Positions 7,120 to 15,923 of a stretch of 64,000 bases of DNA are shown one piece after another (position 1 is the stretch's first letter; every line of letters begins with the position of its first letter). The DNA is taken from assembly GCF_000829055.1 (NCBI RefSeq), contig NZ_AP012544.1, forward strand, positions 1,736,001-1,800,000. Reading direction: 5' to 3'. The notes beneath the pieces were generated by a model. That model had not been told where the DNA came from, made no database searches, and was given only the letters and a program-made list of their open reading frames with translations. This stretch comes from Lacticaseibacillus casei DSM 20011 = JCM 1134 = ATCC 393 (GTDB lineage Bacteria > Bacillota > Bacilli > Lactobacillales > Lactobacillaceae). A program made the position numbers and the translations under genes.

Positions 7120-9783
7120 TTACAGACCGCGCCGCTTACGCCGAGCACGTTCGAAGATCTTGACGATTTCGACGAGCACAATCATGGTAACCCCGGCACT
7201 TAAAACCGTTAACCATTGGTGCCAATCCAGCGTTGTTACGTGGAATAGTCCATTGAATCCCGGTACCAGAATGGTGACAGCCAACAACACAAAAGAGGCA
7301 AGAATCGCCCAGTTGAAAGCTTTATTTCTGAAGGCACCGACTGTGAAGAGGCTTTGATGAATGCTTTTGACGTTAAAGGCATGGAAGAGCTGAATCAAGC
7401 CCAAAGTAGCATACGCCATCGTCAAAGCGTCCGCATGCATCGCTGCTTGACCACTGTGAACCGGATACGTGATGGCAAACCAGTAAACGCCTAAGGTCAA
7501 TAGGCCTTCAAGAATACCCTGCCAGATGACCGCTGGACCGACGCCGCCTGAGAAGAAGTTGGATTTGCGACCGCGTGGCTTTTGCTTCATGATCCCTGGC
7601 TCTGTCGGTTCAACCCCAAGAGCAATCGCGGGGAAGGTATCCGTCACCAGGTTAATCCAAAGAATGTGCACCGGTGCCAGGATATCCCAGCCAAGCATGG
7701 TCATCATGAACAACGTCAGCACTTCGCCAAGGTTGGCAGACAACAGATACTGAATCGCCTTTTGAATGTTGGAAAAGACTTTTCGGCCTTCTTCAACGGC
7801 CACAACGATCGTGGCGAAGTTGTCATCGGCTAGCACCATGTCAGAGGCACCCTTGGAAACTTCTGTGCCGGTGATCCCCATGCCAATGCCGATATCGGCG
7901 GCCTTCAAAGCAGGCGCATCATTGACACCGTCACCGGTCATCGCAACAACTTTACCTTTTTTCTGCCAGGCGTTGACAATCCGAACTTTATGCTCTGGTG
8001 CCACTCGTGCATAAACGCTGTATTTACCAACATTTTTGGCAAATTCTTCGTCACTTTGCTGATCAAGTTCGGCGCCGGTAATGACAGCATCATCATCGCC
8101 TTGATCAATGATCCCCAGCCGAACCGCAATTGCTTCAGCAGTATCGCGGTGATCACCGGTAATCATCATCGGCCGAATCCCGGCTGATTTTGCTTCAGCA
8201 ACCGCTGCTTCTGCTTCAGGCCGCTCCGGATCGATCATCCCGACCAAGCCAGCAAAAATCAGATTATTTTCAACCGTCTCTGAGTTGACCGGTTCGGGAA
8301 CCGCATCAATGACCTTATAAGCCATGCCCAACACCCGCAAAGCCTGGGTGGCCATATCTTTATTGGCCTTTAAAATGGCATCACGTTCGCTGTCAGACAT
8401 CGGTGCTGCCTGATCACCGGTGGCCAATTCAGTCACGCGCTTGAGCAATTCATCCGGCGCACCCTTGGTTGTCACCAGAATCTTGCCATCTGCCCGCCGA
8501 TGAAGGGTCGACATCAATTTACGTTCAGAATCAAATGGTACTTCATCGATCCGCGGTTCGTCTGCCAAGGCGTGATTCAGATCAAACGATTGGGTCTTCC
8601 CATATGCGACCAGCGCGGTTTCGGTTGGATCCCCCAGTAATTTACCATCATCCTGAACCTGCGTATCATTAGCAAAATTCATAATGGTCATCAGCGGATT
8701 GCCGCCGTGGATGCCGTCACTGGCATTATTTAGCTGACCGTCGTAATAAACCTTTTCAACGGTCATTTTATTTTGCGTCAGCGTTCCGGTTTTATCACTG
8801 GCAATAATATCGGTGCTACCTAAAGTTTCCACAGCTGGCAGCTTGCGGACCAAGGCGTGGCGCTTGGCCATTTTCTGGGTTCCCAGTGCCAGAATAATCG
8901 TTACAATTGCCGGCAGTCCTTCAGGAATAGCCGCAACCGCTAAGGACACCGCCGTCAGGAACATTTCCGGCAGACTTGCCGCATTCCGCCAAATACCGAC
9001 TGCAAACACAATGACTGCAATGACCAGAATCATCACGGTCAGCGTCTTACCCAGACTCTTAAGGTTTTCCTGCAGCGGGGTCGTGGTTTCTTCTGCGGCA
9101 TTGATCATCCCGGCAATCCGGCCGACTTCAGTTTTCATTCCGGTGGCAACAACGACGCCGACACCACGTCCGTAAGTGATATTACTGTTCATGAAGGCCA
9201 TATTGGTTCGGTCACCGATGCCAACGTCATCAGCGTCCAGTGGTGCCGTGGATTTATCAACCGGCACACTTTCACCCGTTAAGGCACTTTCTTCGATTTT
9301 TAGATTGGCGCTCTCCACCAACCGTAAATCGGCCGGAACCACGTCACCGGCTTCCAGCAACACGATATCGCCGAGAACCAACTGACTGCTTGGAATCGTC
9401 AAAACCTGATCGCCACGCCGAACGTGTGCATTCGGCGTCGACATCTCCTTGAGGGCATCGATCGCTTCTTCGGCCTTGCTTTCCTGAAAAACGCCGAAAA
9501 CGGCATTCAGTAACACAACAGCCAAAATAATCCCGGCATCTGCCCATTCACTCAACAAGAACCCGGCAATCAAAGCAGCGGCAAGCAAGACAATGATCAT
9601 GAAATCCTTGAACTGATCCAAAAAGCGCGCCAACATGCTCTTTTTCTCGGCCTGGGCCAATTCATTCGGCCCGTTTTCACCCAACCGGGTTTGTGCCGTT
9701 TCTTTAGATAGTCCAGTCAATTGGGTTTGTTCTTCTTGCAAAACTTCTTGACTGCTTAATGCATATGGCGGTTTCTTTGCCAA
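7120..9783 (-). CDS. P-type cation-transporting ATPase, probable Mn2+/Ca2+ exporter
   Basis: An 887-residue P2-type ATPase. TGES lies at about residues 169-172, the membrane ion-site motif PEGLPA at 287-292 and the phosphorylated Asp in DKTGTLT at 330-336; GDGVND is the hinge motif and NLVTD lies in a later membrane helix. This is the SERCA-like layout with ten predicted helices. The start is the TTG at 9783, preceded by AAGGAGG; the open frame extends to 9819 but that part lies inside the riboswitch terminator. The yybP-ykoY riboswitch upstream points to manganese export, as for the YoaB/MgtA-type pumps of lactococci and pneumococci. The ion is inferred, not read from the pump. Confidence 0.9.
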   Translation of the reverse strand: MAKKPPYALSSQEVLQEEQTQLTGLSKETAQTRLGENGPNELAQAEKKSMLARFLDQFKDFMIIVLLAAALIAGFLLSEWADAGIILAVVLLNAVFGVFQESKAEEAIDALKEMSTPNAHVRRGDQVLTIPSSQLVLGDIVLLEAGDVVPADLRLVESANLKIEESALTGESVPVDKSTAPLDADDVGIGDRTNMAFMNSNITYGRGVGVVVATGMKTEVGRIAGMINAAEETTTPLQENLKSLGKTLTVMILVIAVIVFAVGIWRNAASLPEMFLTAVSLAVAAIPEGLPAIVTIILALGTQKMAKRHALVRKLPAVETLGSTDIIASDKTGTLTQNKMTVEKVYYDGQLNNASDGIHGGNPLMTIMNFANDTQVQDDGKLLGDPTETALVAYGKTQSFDLNHALADEPRIDEVPFDSERKLMSTLHRRADGKILVTTKGAPDELLKRVTELATGDQAAPMSDSERDAILKANKDMATQALRVLGMAYKVIDAVPEPVNSETVENNLIFAGLVGMIDPERPEAEAAVAEAKSAGIRPMMITGDHRDTAEAIAVRLGIIDQGDDDAVITGAELDQQSDEEFAKNVGKYSVYARVAPEHKVRIVNAWQKKGKVVAMTGDGVNDAPALKAADIGIGMGITGTEVSKGASDMVLADDNFATIVVAVEEGRKVFSNIQKAIQYLLSANLGEVLTLFMMTMLGWDILAPVHILWINLVTDTFPAIALGVEPTEPGIMKQKPRGRKSNFFSGGVGPAVIWQGILEGLLTLGVYWFAITYPVHSGQAAMHADALTMAYATLGLIQLFHAFNVKSIHQSLFTVGAFRNKAFNWAILASFVLLAVTILVPGFNGLFHVTTLDWHQWLTVLSAGVTMIVLVEIVKIFERARRKRRGL

Positions 9784-9817
9784 AATAGTGCCTCCTTCTT
9801 TGTTTGGGCCGGTAGCC

Positions 9818-9937
9818 AAAAAGAGACTTATGGCCTACCAGCAGTAGATCCATAAGTCTCACTATTTAAGACAACACCAGACATAGCCTTGTTGGTGATG
9901 TTGTCGCAGAAAAGCTCTGCTAGTTACTCCCCTATGT
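9818..9937 (-). ncRNA. yybP-ykoY (Mn2+) riboswitch with terminator
   Basis: On the minus strand the aptamer begins ACATAG (9937-9932) and closes with CTATGT (9886-9881), the P1 stem. Inside is the hallmark GGGGAGTA (9932-9925). Downstream AGACTTATGG and CCATAAGTCT (within 9824-9859) form a strong stem followed by TTTTT (9822-9818), an intrinsic terminator. GACAACA-like and TGTTGTC sequences (9905-9893 and 9879-9870) can pair and may form the switching helix. In this class Mn2+ binding turns expression on, which suits a metal exporter. Confidence 0.82.
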
Positions 9938-9992
9938 TGCTTCAAGTATATCAGGTCAAAGCAGCCTTGCGCAAGCGATCCTTAAAAATCTA

Positions 9993-10115
9993 GAGCGTGA
10001 ACTGGCGCGGTTAGAAGTCGGAGTATAAGTGGCCTTAGGCGTGATGGCCCGATCTTGGCCATCACGCCTAAGGTCCTTATACGCAGACTTCTAACCGCGC
10101 CAGCGAACGCGTTTC
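9993..10115. repeat. Palindromic intergenic repeat, copy 1
   Basis: A 123-base element whose arms pair almost perfectly: TGGCGCGGTTAGAAGTC near the left end with GACTTCTAACCGCGCCA near the right, and GGCGTGATGGCC with GGCCATCACGCC at the centre. It begins GAGCGTGA and ends AACGCGTTTC, as do the other copies. No coding capacity is evident. Confidence 0.85.
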
Positions 10116-10119
10116 AAAA

Positions 10120-10239
10120 GAGCGTGAGCAGGCCCGGTCAGAAACCGGAGTGTAAGCGGCCTTGGGCGTGATGGCCCGGGCTTTGGCCATTGCAATCAAA
10201 GTCCTTACACGTAGACTTCTGCGCGAGTGAGCGCGTTTC
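10120..10239. repeat. Palindromic intergenic repeat, copy 2
   Basis: A diverged copy in direct orientation only 4 bases after copy 1. It shares GAGCGTGA, GGAGTGTAAG, GGGCGTGATGGCC and the GCGCGTTTC end. The right arm has lost several complementary positions, so its hairpin is weaker. Confidence 0.8.
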
Positions 10240-10271
10240 AGCAAGCCAAACTAATTCACAAAGGGTTCAAC

Positions 10272-11396
10272 CTATCCCTTTTGCCGCAACGTTTGGAACA
10301 AGCGAACGGCTTCATCATGAAGATTGAGCGCATGTGAATTATAATTACTCAACAAAATCACGGCGTCTTTGCCATCATGGCTAATAGCAGTTGATGCCAT
10401 TTGCCCGGCCACGGTGCCATTCGTTGAGTAAAAGTCGCTATGATTATAAATACCTGCCGTATAAACCCCGTCATCGCGATTGCGCAATCTCTTTAACGCT
10501 GATAATGGCAAAACTTTTCCATCATCGATGCCCCGCAGCAATCGATACAAATCAGCAACCGTCGTATACATATTGCCAGTTCCAAGCTCACGGTTGTACC
10601 ACAGTTCGGGTTCGCCAATGAATGCTTGATAAGGATCCGTCACCGGTCCAGTGTAGGTTAACGAACGGTTGGCGTCTGTCAACATTCCCGGCAAAAATCC
10701 GGTGTGCTTGAGTCCCAGCCGGTCAATAATCGTACTTCTCACTTGCTGTTCGTAAGAGCGACCGGCGACTTTTTCAACTACCCCGGCAAGCAAAAGGTAA
10801 TTGACTGCCTGATATGCGTAATTTCGTTGTGGCAGATAAGTGATATTGCCGATTGCCCAGCGAATAATACCAGCATCGTCCATGACGGAAGGCTGATACT
10901 TTTTGAGGGCAAAACCGCTGCGCATATCGATCATCATGCGCAATGTCACCGGATCATCCAAATGCAACTTACCTTCTTCAGCCAGCTGCATCATGGCGAC
11001 CGCAGTGACTGCTTTCTGGATCGAACCGATCTGAAATAAAGTCGTTGGCCCATTGACCCGTTTCGATGCGGCATCGGCGTAACCCACGCCGCCATTAAAG
11101 ATAATTTCGCCTTGTTTGATGATCAAAGCACTGCCGATAAATTTATCGTTCGTTAAGGTTTCTTTGAACGATTTGCCTGCCGATGTGTCGATCGGCCGGT
11201 CCAGACGCTCATCAAAATGCGTTGCTGCCGTTTGCACGGCTTCACGGTGAGTCGCCTGCTCATGCCGCTGCGACGACAAAACCTTAGCCTGTCTATCCGG
11301 AATAGCTATCTTCTTCTGCCAGACAAAAGCCACAGCGCCTAATAAAAGTGCACTTAATGTCACAATGCCTAACCAAAGAGCCCAACGATGACGCAC
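10272..11396 (-). CDS. Membrane-anchored serine hydrolase, beta-lactamase family
   Basis: A 374-residue protein with an N-terminal membrane anchor (residues 6-26) followed by a class C beta-lactamase/PBP-like domain placed outside the cell. The nucleophile motif is SIQK at residues 125-128 (FQIGSIQKAVTAV). The usual Tyr-x-Asn motif reads YQA in the segment YQAVNY, so the Asn is absent. GTG start at 11396 with GGAGG upstream. It is a paralogue of the product of 12336-13532 and lies downstream of nadE, separated by a terminator. Peptidase or esterase activity is more likely than beta-lactam hydrolysis, but is untested. Confidence 0.82.
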   Translation of the reverse strand: MRHRWALWLGIVTLSALLLGAVAFVWQKKIAIPDRQAKVLSSQRHEQATHREAVQTAATHFDERLDRPIDTSAGKSFKETLTNDKFIGSALIIKQGEIIFNGGVGYADAASKRVNGPTTLFQIGSIQKAVTAVAMMQLAEEGKLHLDDPVTLRMMIDMRSGFALKKYQPSVMDDAGIIRWAIGNITYLPQRNYAYQAVNYLLLAGVVEKVAGRSYEQQVRSTIIDRLGLKHTGFLPGMLTDANRSLTYTGPVTDPYQAFIGEPELWYNRELGTGNMYTTVADLYRLLRGIDDGKVLPLSALKRLRNRDDGVYTAGIYNHSDFYSTNGTVAGQMASTAISHDGKDAVILLSNYNSHALNLHDEAVRLFQTLRQKG

Positions 11397-11448
11397 TGCG
11401 TTTCAACCTCCTACTTCCATGTGTACCAAAGCATACCTTAAACCAGCG

Positions 11449-11500
11449 CAAAAAAACAGCCATAACACCTTTGAGCGAAACTTCGCCGATGTTGGCTGTT
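11449..11500 (-). terminator. Terminator after nadE
   Basis: AACAGCCA and TGGCTGTT form a stem with a long loop, followed by TTTTTTT on the minus strand, 9 bases after the nadE stop. Confidence 0.75.
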
Positions 11501-11508
11501 TGCCATGC

Positions 11509-12336
11509 TTATTTCCAAAAAGTATCAAAAACCGTAATCGGCAGATGGCGCTTATGTGCGGTTTTCTGGTACCAACGTTCGATCGTCTCGGCAGCATGGT
11601 CACTCACTTGCTTACCTTCCAAATAATCATCGATGTCCTTGTATTTAACGCCCAGGGCAACTTCATCTGGCAAAGCCGGCCGATTGTCTTCAAGATCGGC
11701 AGTCGGCGCCTTTTGATAAAGATGTGCCGGTGCGCCCAGCGTCTTCAGCAAAGCCGCACCTTGGCGTTTGTCCAAGCGATAAAGCGGCGTCAAATCAGCA
11801 CCGCCGTCACCAAACTTGGTATAAAAACCGGTGACCGCCTCCGCGGCATGATCCGTGCCAATGACGGCGCCGGACATATTACCGGCGATCGCGTATTGGG
11901 CAATCATGCGCATTCGGGCTTTAATATTGCCCTTGTTAAAATCGGAAATGGCTGATCCGTTGGCTTCCACTGCCGCGACCATGGCATCGACACTAGGTTT
12001 GATATTGACCCGTTTAACCACGTCTGCCTGCATGAAGTCAATGGCTGCCATGGCATCCGCCTCATCGGCTTGTTCGCCATAAGGTAGACGAACGGCCACA
12101 AATTGATACGCCTGATCGCCGGTTTCGGCGCGCATCTCCTGCATGGCTTTTTCCGTCAACGTCCCGGCAAGCGTCGAGTCTTGGCCACCTGAGATTCCCA
12201 ACACATATGTTTTCAAAAACGTATTTTTCTTAAGATAGTCTTTTAAAAAATCAATACTCCGCCGAATCTCGGTTTCAGGATCAATTGTTGGCTGTACGCC
12301 TAATGCTTTAATAATCTTTGCTTGTAATGGACGCAT
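11509..12336 (-). CDS. nadE: NH3-dependent NAD+ synthetase
   Basis: Converts deamido-NAD (nicotinate adenine dinucleotide) to NAD+ using ATP and ammonia, the last step of NAD synthesis. It has 275 residues, the length of the ammonia-only form without a glutaminase domain. The PP-loop SGGQDS lies at residues 49-54, and the HKR...[10 protein letters not shown]-terminus is typical. Its ATG overlaps the stop of the upstream serine hydrolase gene (TAATG), implying translational coupling in an operon with pncB. Confidence 0.95.
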   Translation of the reverse strand: MRPLQAKIIKALGVQPTIDPETEIRRSIDFLKDYLKKNTFLKTYVLGISGGQDSTLAGTLTEKAMQEMRAETGDQAYQFVAVRLPYGEQADEADAMAAIDFMQADVVKRVNIKPSVDAMVAAVEANGSAISDFNKGNIKARMRMIAQYAIAGNMSGAVIGTDHAAEAVTGFYTKFGDGGADLTPLYRLDKRQGAALLKTLGAPAHLYQKAPTADLEDNRPALPDEVALGVKYKDIDDYLEGKQVSDHAAETIERWYQKTAHKRHLPITVFDTFWK

Positions 12337-13532
12337 TACTTCACTCCCTTAATCATGTCATGATAAAGTGCTTGGGCTAGATCCCGCGTCACCTGATCCG
12401 TATTTGCCAACAGCACGACCGCATTTTGACCGCTGCTATCCATGACAGTTGCCGCTAATTGTGCGGCCACAACGCCATGCGTCAGTGTGTAGTTGCCAAA
12501 ATTATACACACCCGCCGTGTATTGGCCTTGATTCAGATCACGTAATGTGGCGACCGATGAGCGCCTGATAATCTTGCCTTGATTGATGGCCGCCATAATC
12601 TGGTATAAATCACCGGCACTCGTGTAAATATTACCAGTCCCCAATTCCCGATTATAATTCAAAGACGGCTCGACGTAACGGCGCGAATAAGGATTCGCCT
12701 TGGGACCATTATACCCAAATGATTGATTAGGTTCACGATACAATTCAGGCATAAATCCTGAATGCGTCAACTTTAACTTTTTAAATATTTCCTGCTGAAT
12801 TAAGTCGGCGTATAAATGACCGGTCACTTTTTCAATCACTCCGGCTAATAAAACAAAATTAACCGGTTCATACGCGTACTGTTTCGCACCATAATTCAAA
12901 TTGGCGATCGACCACCGGACAATTCCGGCATCTGATAGTTGGGTCGGTTGATTCCGCTTCAATGAAAAGCCGCTACGCATATCCAACATCATCCGCAACG
13001 TTACCTGTTTGCCCGTGCGAATGCCTGGCAAATAACGACTAATCGGATCTGTCATGTGTACCTTGCCTTGTTCCACAAGTTTCATGAGCAAGACCGCAGT
13101 GAGCCCTTTTTGAATCGAGCCAATTTGATACAGACTCTCAGGCCCGTTCAAACGACCGGATTCAGCGTCGGCATAGCCCAACCCCGTGTTCAGGATCACT
13201 TTCCCTTTGCGCATCATTAAAACGGTACCGCTAAAATGATCGGCTTCCAGTTTTTTTAAAAACGGTTGCGCTTCTGAAGGGATAACCTGTTGCATCAACC
13301 GATCAGTGGTGTTCGTTGCCTGACGCGTGGCATTTTGCAGGCGTTGCTCGATCGCGCGATGCCGATTCAGCTCGGTTTCATACTTGCGCCGGGCGCGTTC
13401 TTCTTTGGCTTCGGTTTGCGGGCGGAGATAAAAGTAATCATAACTGCCATAAACCGCGATGCCAATGACAAGGCCGGCGAAGAGTCCCAAGATCAACCAG
13501 CGTGTCCAACCCCATTTTTTTGCGTGTTTCAT
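12336..13532 (-). CDS. Membrane-anchored serine hydrolase, beta-lactamase family, in NAD operon
   Basis: A 398-residue paralogue of the 10272-11396 product. It has one N-terminal membrane segment ([18 protein letters not shown]), then a Glu/Arg-rich linker and a beta-lactamase-like domain with SIQK in [13 protein letters not shown]. The Tyr-x-Asn equivalent reads YEP, so the Asn is again missing. The ATG at 13532 follows the pncB stop by one base, and its own TAA overlaps the nadE ATG. It therefore sits translationally coupled between two NAD salvage genes, although it has no known role in that pathway. Confidence 0.82.
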   Translation of the reverse strand: MKHAKKWGWTRWLILGLFAGLVIGIAVYGSYDYFYLRPQTEAKEERARRKYETELNRHRAIEQRLQNATRQATNTTDRLMQQVIPSEAQPFLKKLEADHFSGTVLMMRKGKVILNTGLGYADAESGRLNGPESLYQIGSIQKGLTAVLLMKLVEQGKVHMTDPISRYLPGIRTGKQVTLRMMLDMRSGFSLKRNQPTQLSDAGIVRWSIANLNYGAKQYAYEPVNFVLLAGVIEKVTGHLYADLIQQEIFKKLKLTHSGFMPELYREPNQSFGYNGPKANPYSRRYVEPSLNYNRELGTGNIYTSAGDLYQIMAAINQGKIIRRSSVATLRDLNQGQYTAGVYNFGNYTLTHGVVAAQLAATVMDSSGQNAVVLLANTDQVTRDLAQALYHDMIKGVK

Positions 13533-13533
13533 A

Positions 13534-15000
13534 TTATTCCTCGCGGTCAGCAACCGCCGATTTCACTTTTTTAATTAAGTCCATCTTGTTATCCCACACC
13601 CGCTGCGATAAGTCGACCGGATAGTCTTGCGGATTCAAAATGCGCCGATATTCATCCCACAAAGCATTGGTACTGCGGGTAGCATACGCCTGGACCTCGG
13701 CAAGTGGCGGGGTTTGATAAACCTGTTTGCCCTGATCGTAAATTAGCTGCAACAGTGGCTTAGCTTCAAAGTTTTTAACCGTTTTATTGATATACGGAAA
13801 ATTGGGATGGAACATGTAGAGGCTACGGTCAGTGTCAATCTGCTCATCCGCCAAGGCCACGTAATCGCCTTCCGATTTACCGTCATCCCGACGCGTAATC
13901 CGCCAAACCTGTTTCTTGCCTGGCGTCGACACCTTTTCGGCATTATTGGATAACTTAATCGTGTCATGCATCTTACCGCTGGCATCTTCAATCGAGACAA
14001 GCTTGAACACAGCCCCCAACGCTGGCTGGTCGTACGCGGTGATCAGTCGGGTACCAACACCCCAGATGTCAATTTTGGCACCTTGCATTTTCAGGTTTTG
14101 AATCGTGTTTTCATCGAGATCATTCGATGCATAAATTTTTGCTGAAGTATACCCGGCATCGTCTAATTGCTGACGCACACGCTTGGAAATAAACGCCATA
14201 TCGCCACTGTCAATCCGAACGCCAAGGAAATTGATCCGGCCTTTAAACTCATTAGCCACTTTAATTGCCGCGGGAACACCGGAACGCAAGGTGTCATAAG
14301 TATCAACTAAGAAAACCACATCCTTGTTGCTCTGCGCATAGGCTTTAAAGGCATCGTAGTCATTGCCATAGGCTTGAACCAGCGAATGCGCGTGAGTACC
14401 GCTAATCGGAATACCGAATTCTTTACCGGCCAAAACATTACTCGTCGCGTTAAAACCGCCAATGTAAGCCGCCCGAGTGCCCCACAATGCCGCCGCGGTT
14501 TCCTGTGCCCGGCGTGTGCCGAATTCCATCAAGGGGTCGGCGCCGGCAACACTGCGAATCCGCGCCGCTTTGGTGGCAACAAGCGTTTGATAATTGATCA
14601 TGTTCAAAACAGCGGTTTCAACCAACTGCGCCTGCGCCAGTGGCCCTTCGATTTGCCAAATCGGTTCATTATTGAAAACCAGATCGCCTTCTAAAGCTGA
14701 TCGCACTGTGCAGCTAAATTTAAACTTTCGCAAGTAATCGATAAACGCATCCGAATAATTTGTCTGCGCCTTAAGATAAGCCAAGTCGTCTTCGGAAAAG
14801 CTGAGGTGATTCAGGTAATCAATCACATGCTCCAACCCGGCAAATACGGCAAACCCCGAACCAAATGGTAAATCCCGAAAGAAAACCTCAAATACGGCGT
14901 GACGTTCACTGATACCTCGTTCAAAAAATGTGTTCATCATATTCAATTCATAAAAATCGGTGTGGAGTGTCAGTCCTTCACCCAATTGCGTAGCCATCAT
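13534..15000 (-). CDS. pncB: Nicotinate phosphoribosyltransferase
   Basis: Makes nicotinate mononucleotide from nicotinate and PRPP, the entry step of NAD salvage in the cytoplasm. About 488 residues, the length of the Gram-positive form. Typical segments are the N-terminal HTDFYELNM, FGTRRAQ, the loop SGTHAHSLVQAY carrying the phosphorylated His, and RIDSGD. Two adjacent ATGs at 15000 and 14997 follow AAGGGGAAAG; I take the first. It is the first gene of a pncB-hydrolase-nadE operon. Upstream, AACGTACGTT (about 15029-15038) is a short palindrome that could be an operator. Confidence 0.95.
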   Translation of the reverse strand: MMATQLGEGLTLHTDFYELNMMNTFFERGISERHAVFEVFFRDLPFGSGFAVFAGLEHVIDYLNHLSFSEDDLAYLKAQTNYSDAFIDYLRKFKFSCTVRSALEGDLVFNNEPIWQIEGPLAQAQLVETAVLNMINYQTLVATKAARIRSVAGADPLMEFGTRRAQETAAALWGTRAAYIGGFNATSNVLAGKEFGIPISGTHAHSLVQAYGNDYDAFKAYAQSNKDVVFLVDTYDTLRSGVPAAIKVANEFKGRINFLGVRIDSGDMAFISKRVRQQLDDAGYTSAKIYASNDLDENTIQNLKMQGAKIDIWGVGTRLITAYDQPALGAVFKLVSIEDASGKMHDTIKLSNNAEKVSTPGKKQVWRITRRDDGKSEGDYVALADEQIDTDRSLYMFHPNFPYINKTVKNFEAKPLLQLIYDQGKQVYQTPPLAEVQAYATRSTNALWDEYRRILNPQDYPVDLSQRVWDNKMDLIKKVKSAVADREE

Positions 15001-15136
15001 CTTTCCCCTTCCAGCAACATACAAAAAACAACGTACGTTAACTTTTGAGCATTTAATTCAATCATATAGGTAATGATTATATACCACTGCGGACCGCTTT
15101 GCAGGAAGCGTGCTGGGCCATTTTTCTCATTATCGC

Positions 15137-15176
15137 AAAAGGCCAGAAAACAATAAGTTCTGTTTTCTGGCCTTTT
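15137..15176. terminator. Terminator after nagA-nagR, possibly bidirectional
   Basis: A 16-bp perfect stem, AAAAGGCCAGAAAACA with its complement, encloses an 8-base loop and has A/T tracts on both sides. It ends the nagR transcript; the pncB promoter must lie to its left. Confidence 0.82.
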
Positions 15177-15194
15177 GGTCGTGCTAATACTGAT

Positions 15195-15899
15195 TTATAA
15201 CCGCTCTAGATAAAACTCAAATCGCTCGCCAACATACTGCGTGCGGACATATTCAAACGGTGTGCCGTCGTTTAAGAACGAAACCTGCCGCAGCCGCAGA
15301 ATTGCATCGCCGCGCTTGATCGCCAAGTATTCGGAAATCCGCTCGCTGGCTAACATTGCGCTGACGGTTTGTTGTGCGCCGCCAAGAACGTAGCCGCCTT
15401 TTTTCTCCAAGGTGTGATAGAAACTAGCCGTCATTTCTTTTTTGGTGAAGTTCTTGACTAAATCATGCGGAACAGCAGCTGTTTCAAAACTGATCGGCAC
15501 CTTGTCGGCATATCGGATTCGTTCCATCCGCAGCACTTGCTCGCCTGGAGCCAGCTTCAACTTTTCAACTTCCGAACTGGTTGGCTGGGCCACGTGATAA
15601 GATACTGTTTTGCTGGACGGCACCTTACCTTGGGCCTGCATCAAATCCGTGAAGCTAGTTACGCCGGACATTTTTTCTTGAACTTTTTGATTCGCGACAT
15701 ACGTTCCGGAACCCACGCGCCGTTCTAAAATACCTTCGTCGACTAAAGTTTGAATGGCCTGCCGCAACGTCATTCGGGAAACATTAAAGGTTACCGCGAG
15801 ATCGCGTTCGGAAGGAATACGATCGCCGACCTGCCATTTTCCGGCTTCGATATCAGCCCGAATCGCGTTATGAATTTGAATATAAACCGGTACCTCCAT
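15195..15899 (-). CDS. nagR: GntR/HutC-family repressor of GlcNAc use
   Basis: A transcription factor of about 234 residues. The winged helix at residues 5-70 contains IPSERDLAVTFNVSRMTLRQAI and RRVGSGTYV; the UTRA effector-binding domain spans about 90-230. NagR/YvoA of Bacillus binds glucosamine-6-phosphate or GlcNAc-6-phosphate and represses nag genes. It starts 21 bases after nagA stops, in the same transcript. A palindrome resembling its binding site lies in the nagA promoter, so the pair is probably autoregulated. The adjacent TTG at 15902 is an alternative start. Confidence 0.88.
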   Translation of the reverse strand: MEVPVYIQIHNAIRADIEAGKWQVGDRIPSERDLAVTFNVSRMTLRQAIQTLVDEGILERRVGSGTYVANQKVQEKMSGVTSFTDLMQAQGKVPSSKTVSYHVAQPTSSEVEKLKLAPGEQVLRMERIRYADKVPISFETAAVPHDLVKNFTKKEMTASFYHTLEKKGGYVLGGAQQTVSAMLASERISEYLAIKRGDAILRLRQVSFLNDGTPFEYVRTQYVGERFEFYLERL

Positions 15900-15923
15900 C
15901 AATCATCATCTCCAATACGTGGT

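Noticed and set aside
8813..9547. Plus-strand frames of up to 120 codons inside the P-type ATPase
   Set aside because: Antisense shadows of a well-conserved gene, without start signals.
11403..11955. Plus-strand frame of 178 codons opposite nadE
   Set aside because: Antisense shadow of nadE; runs through the nadE terminator hairpin.
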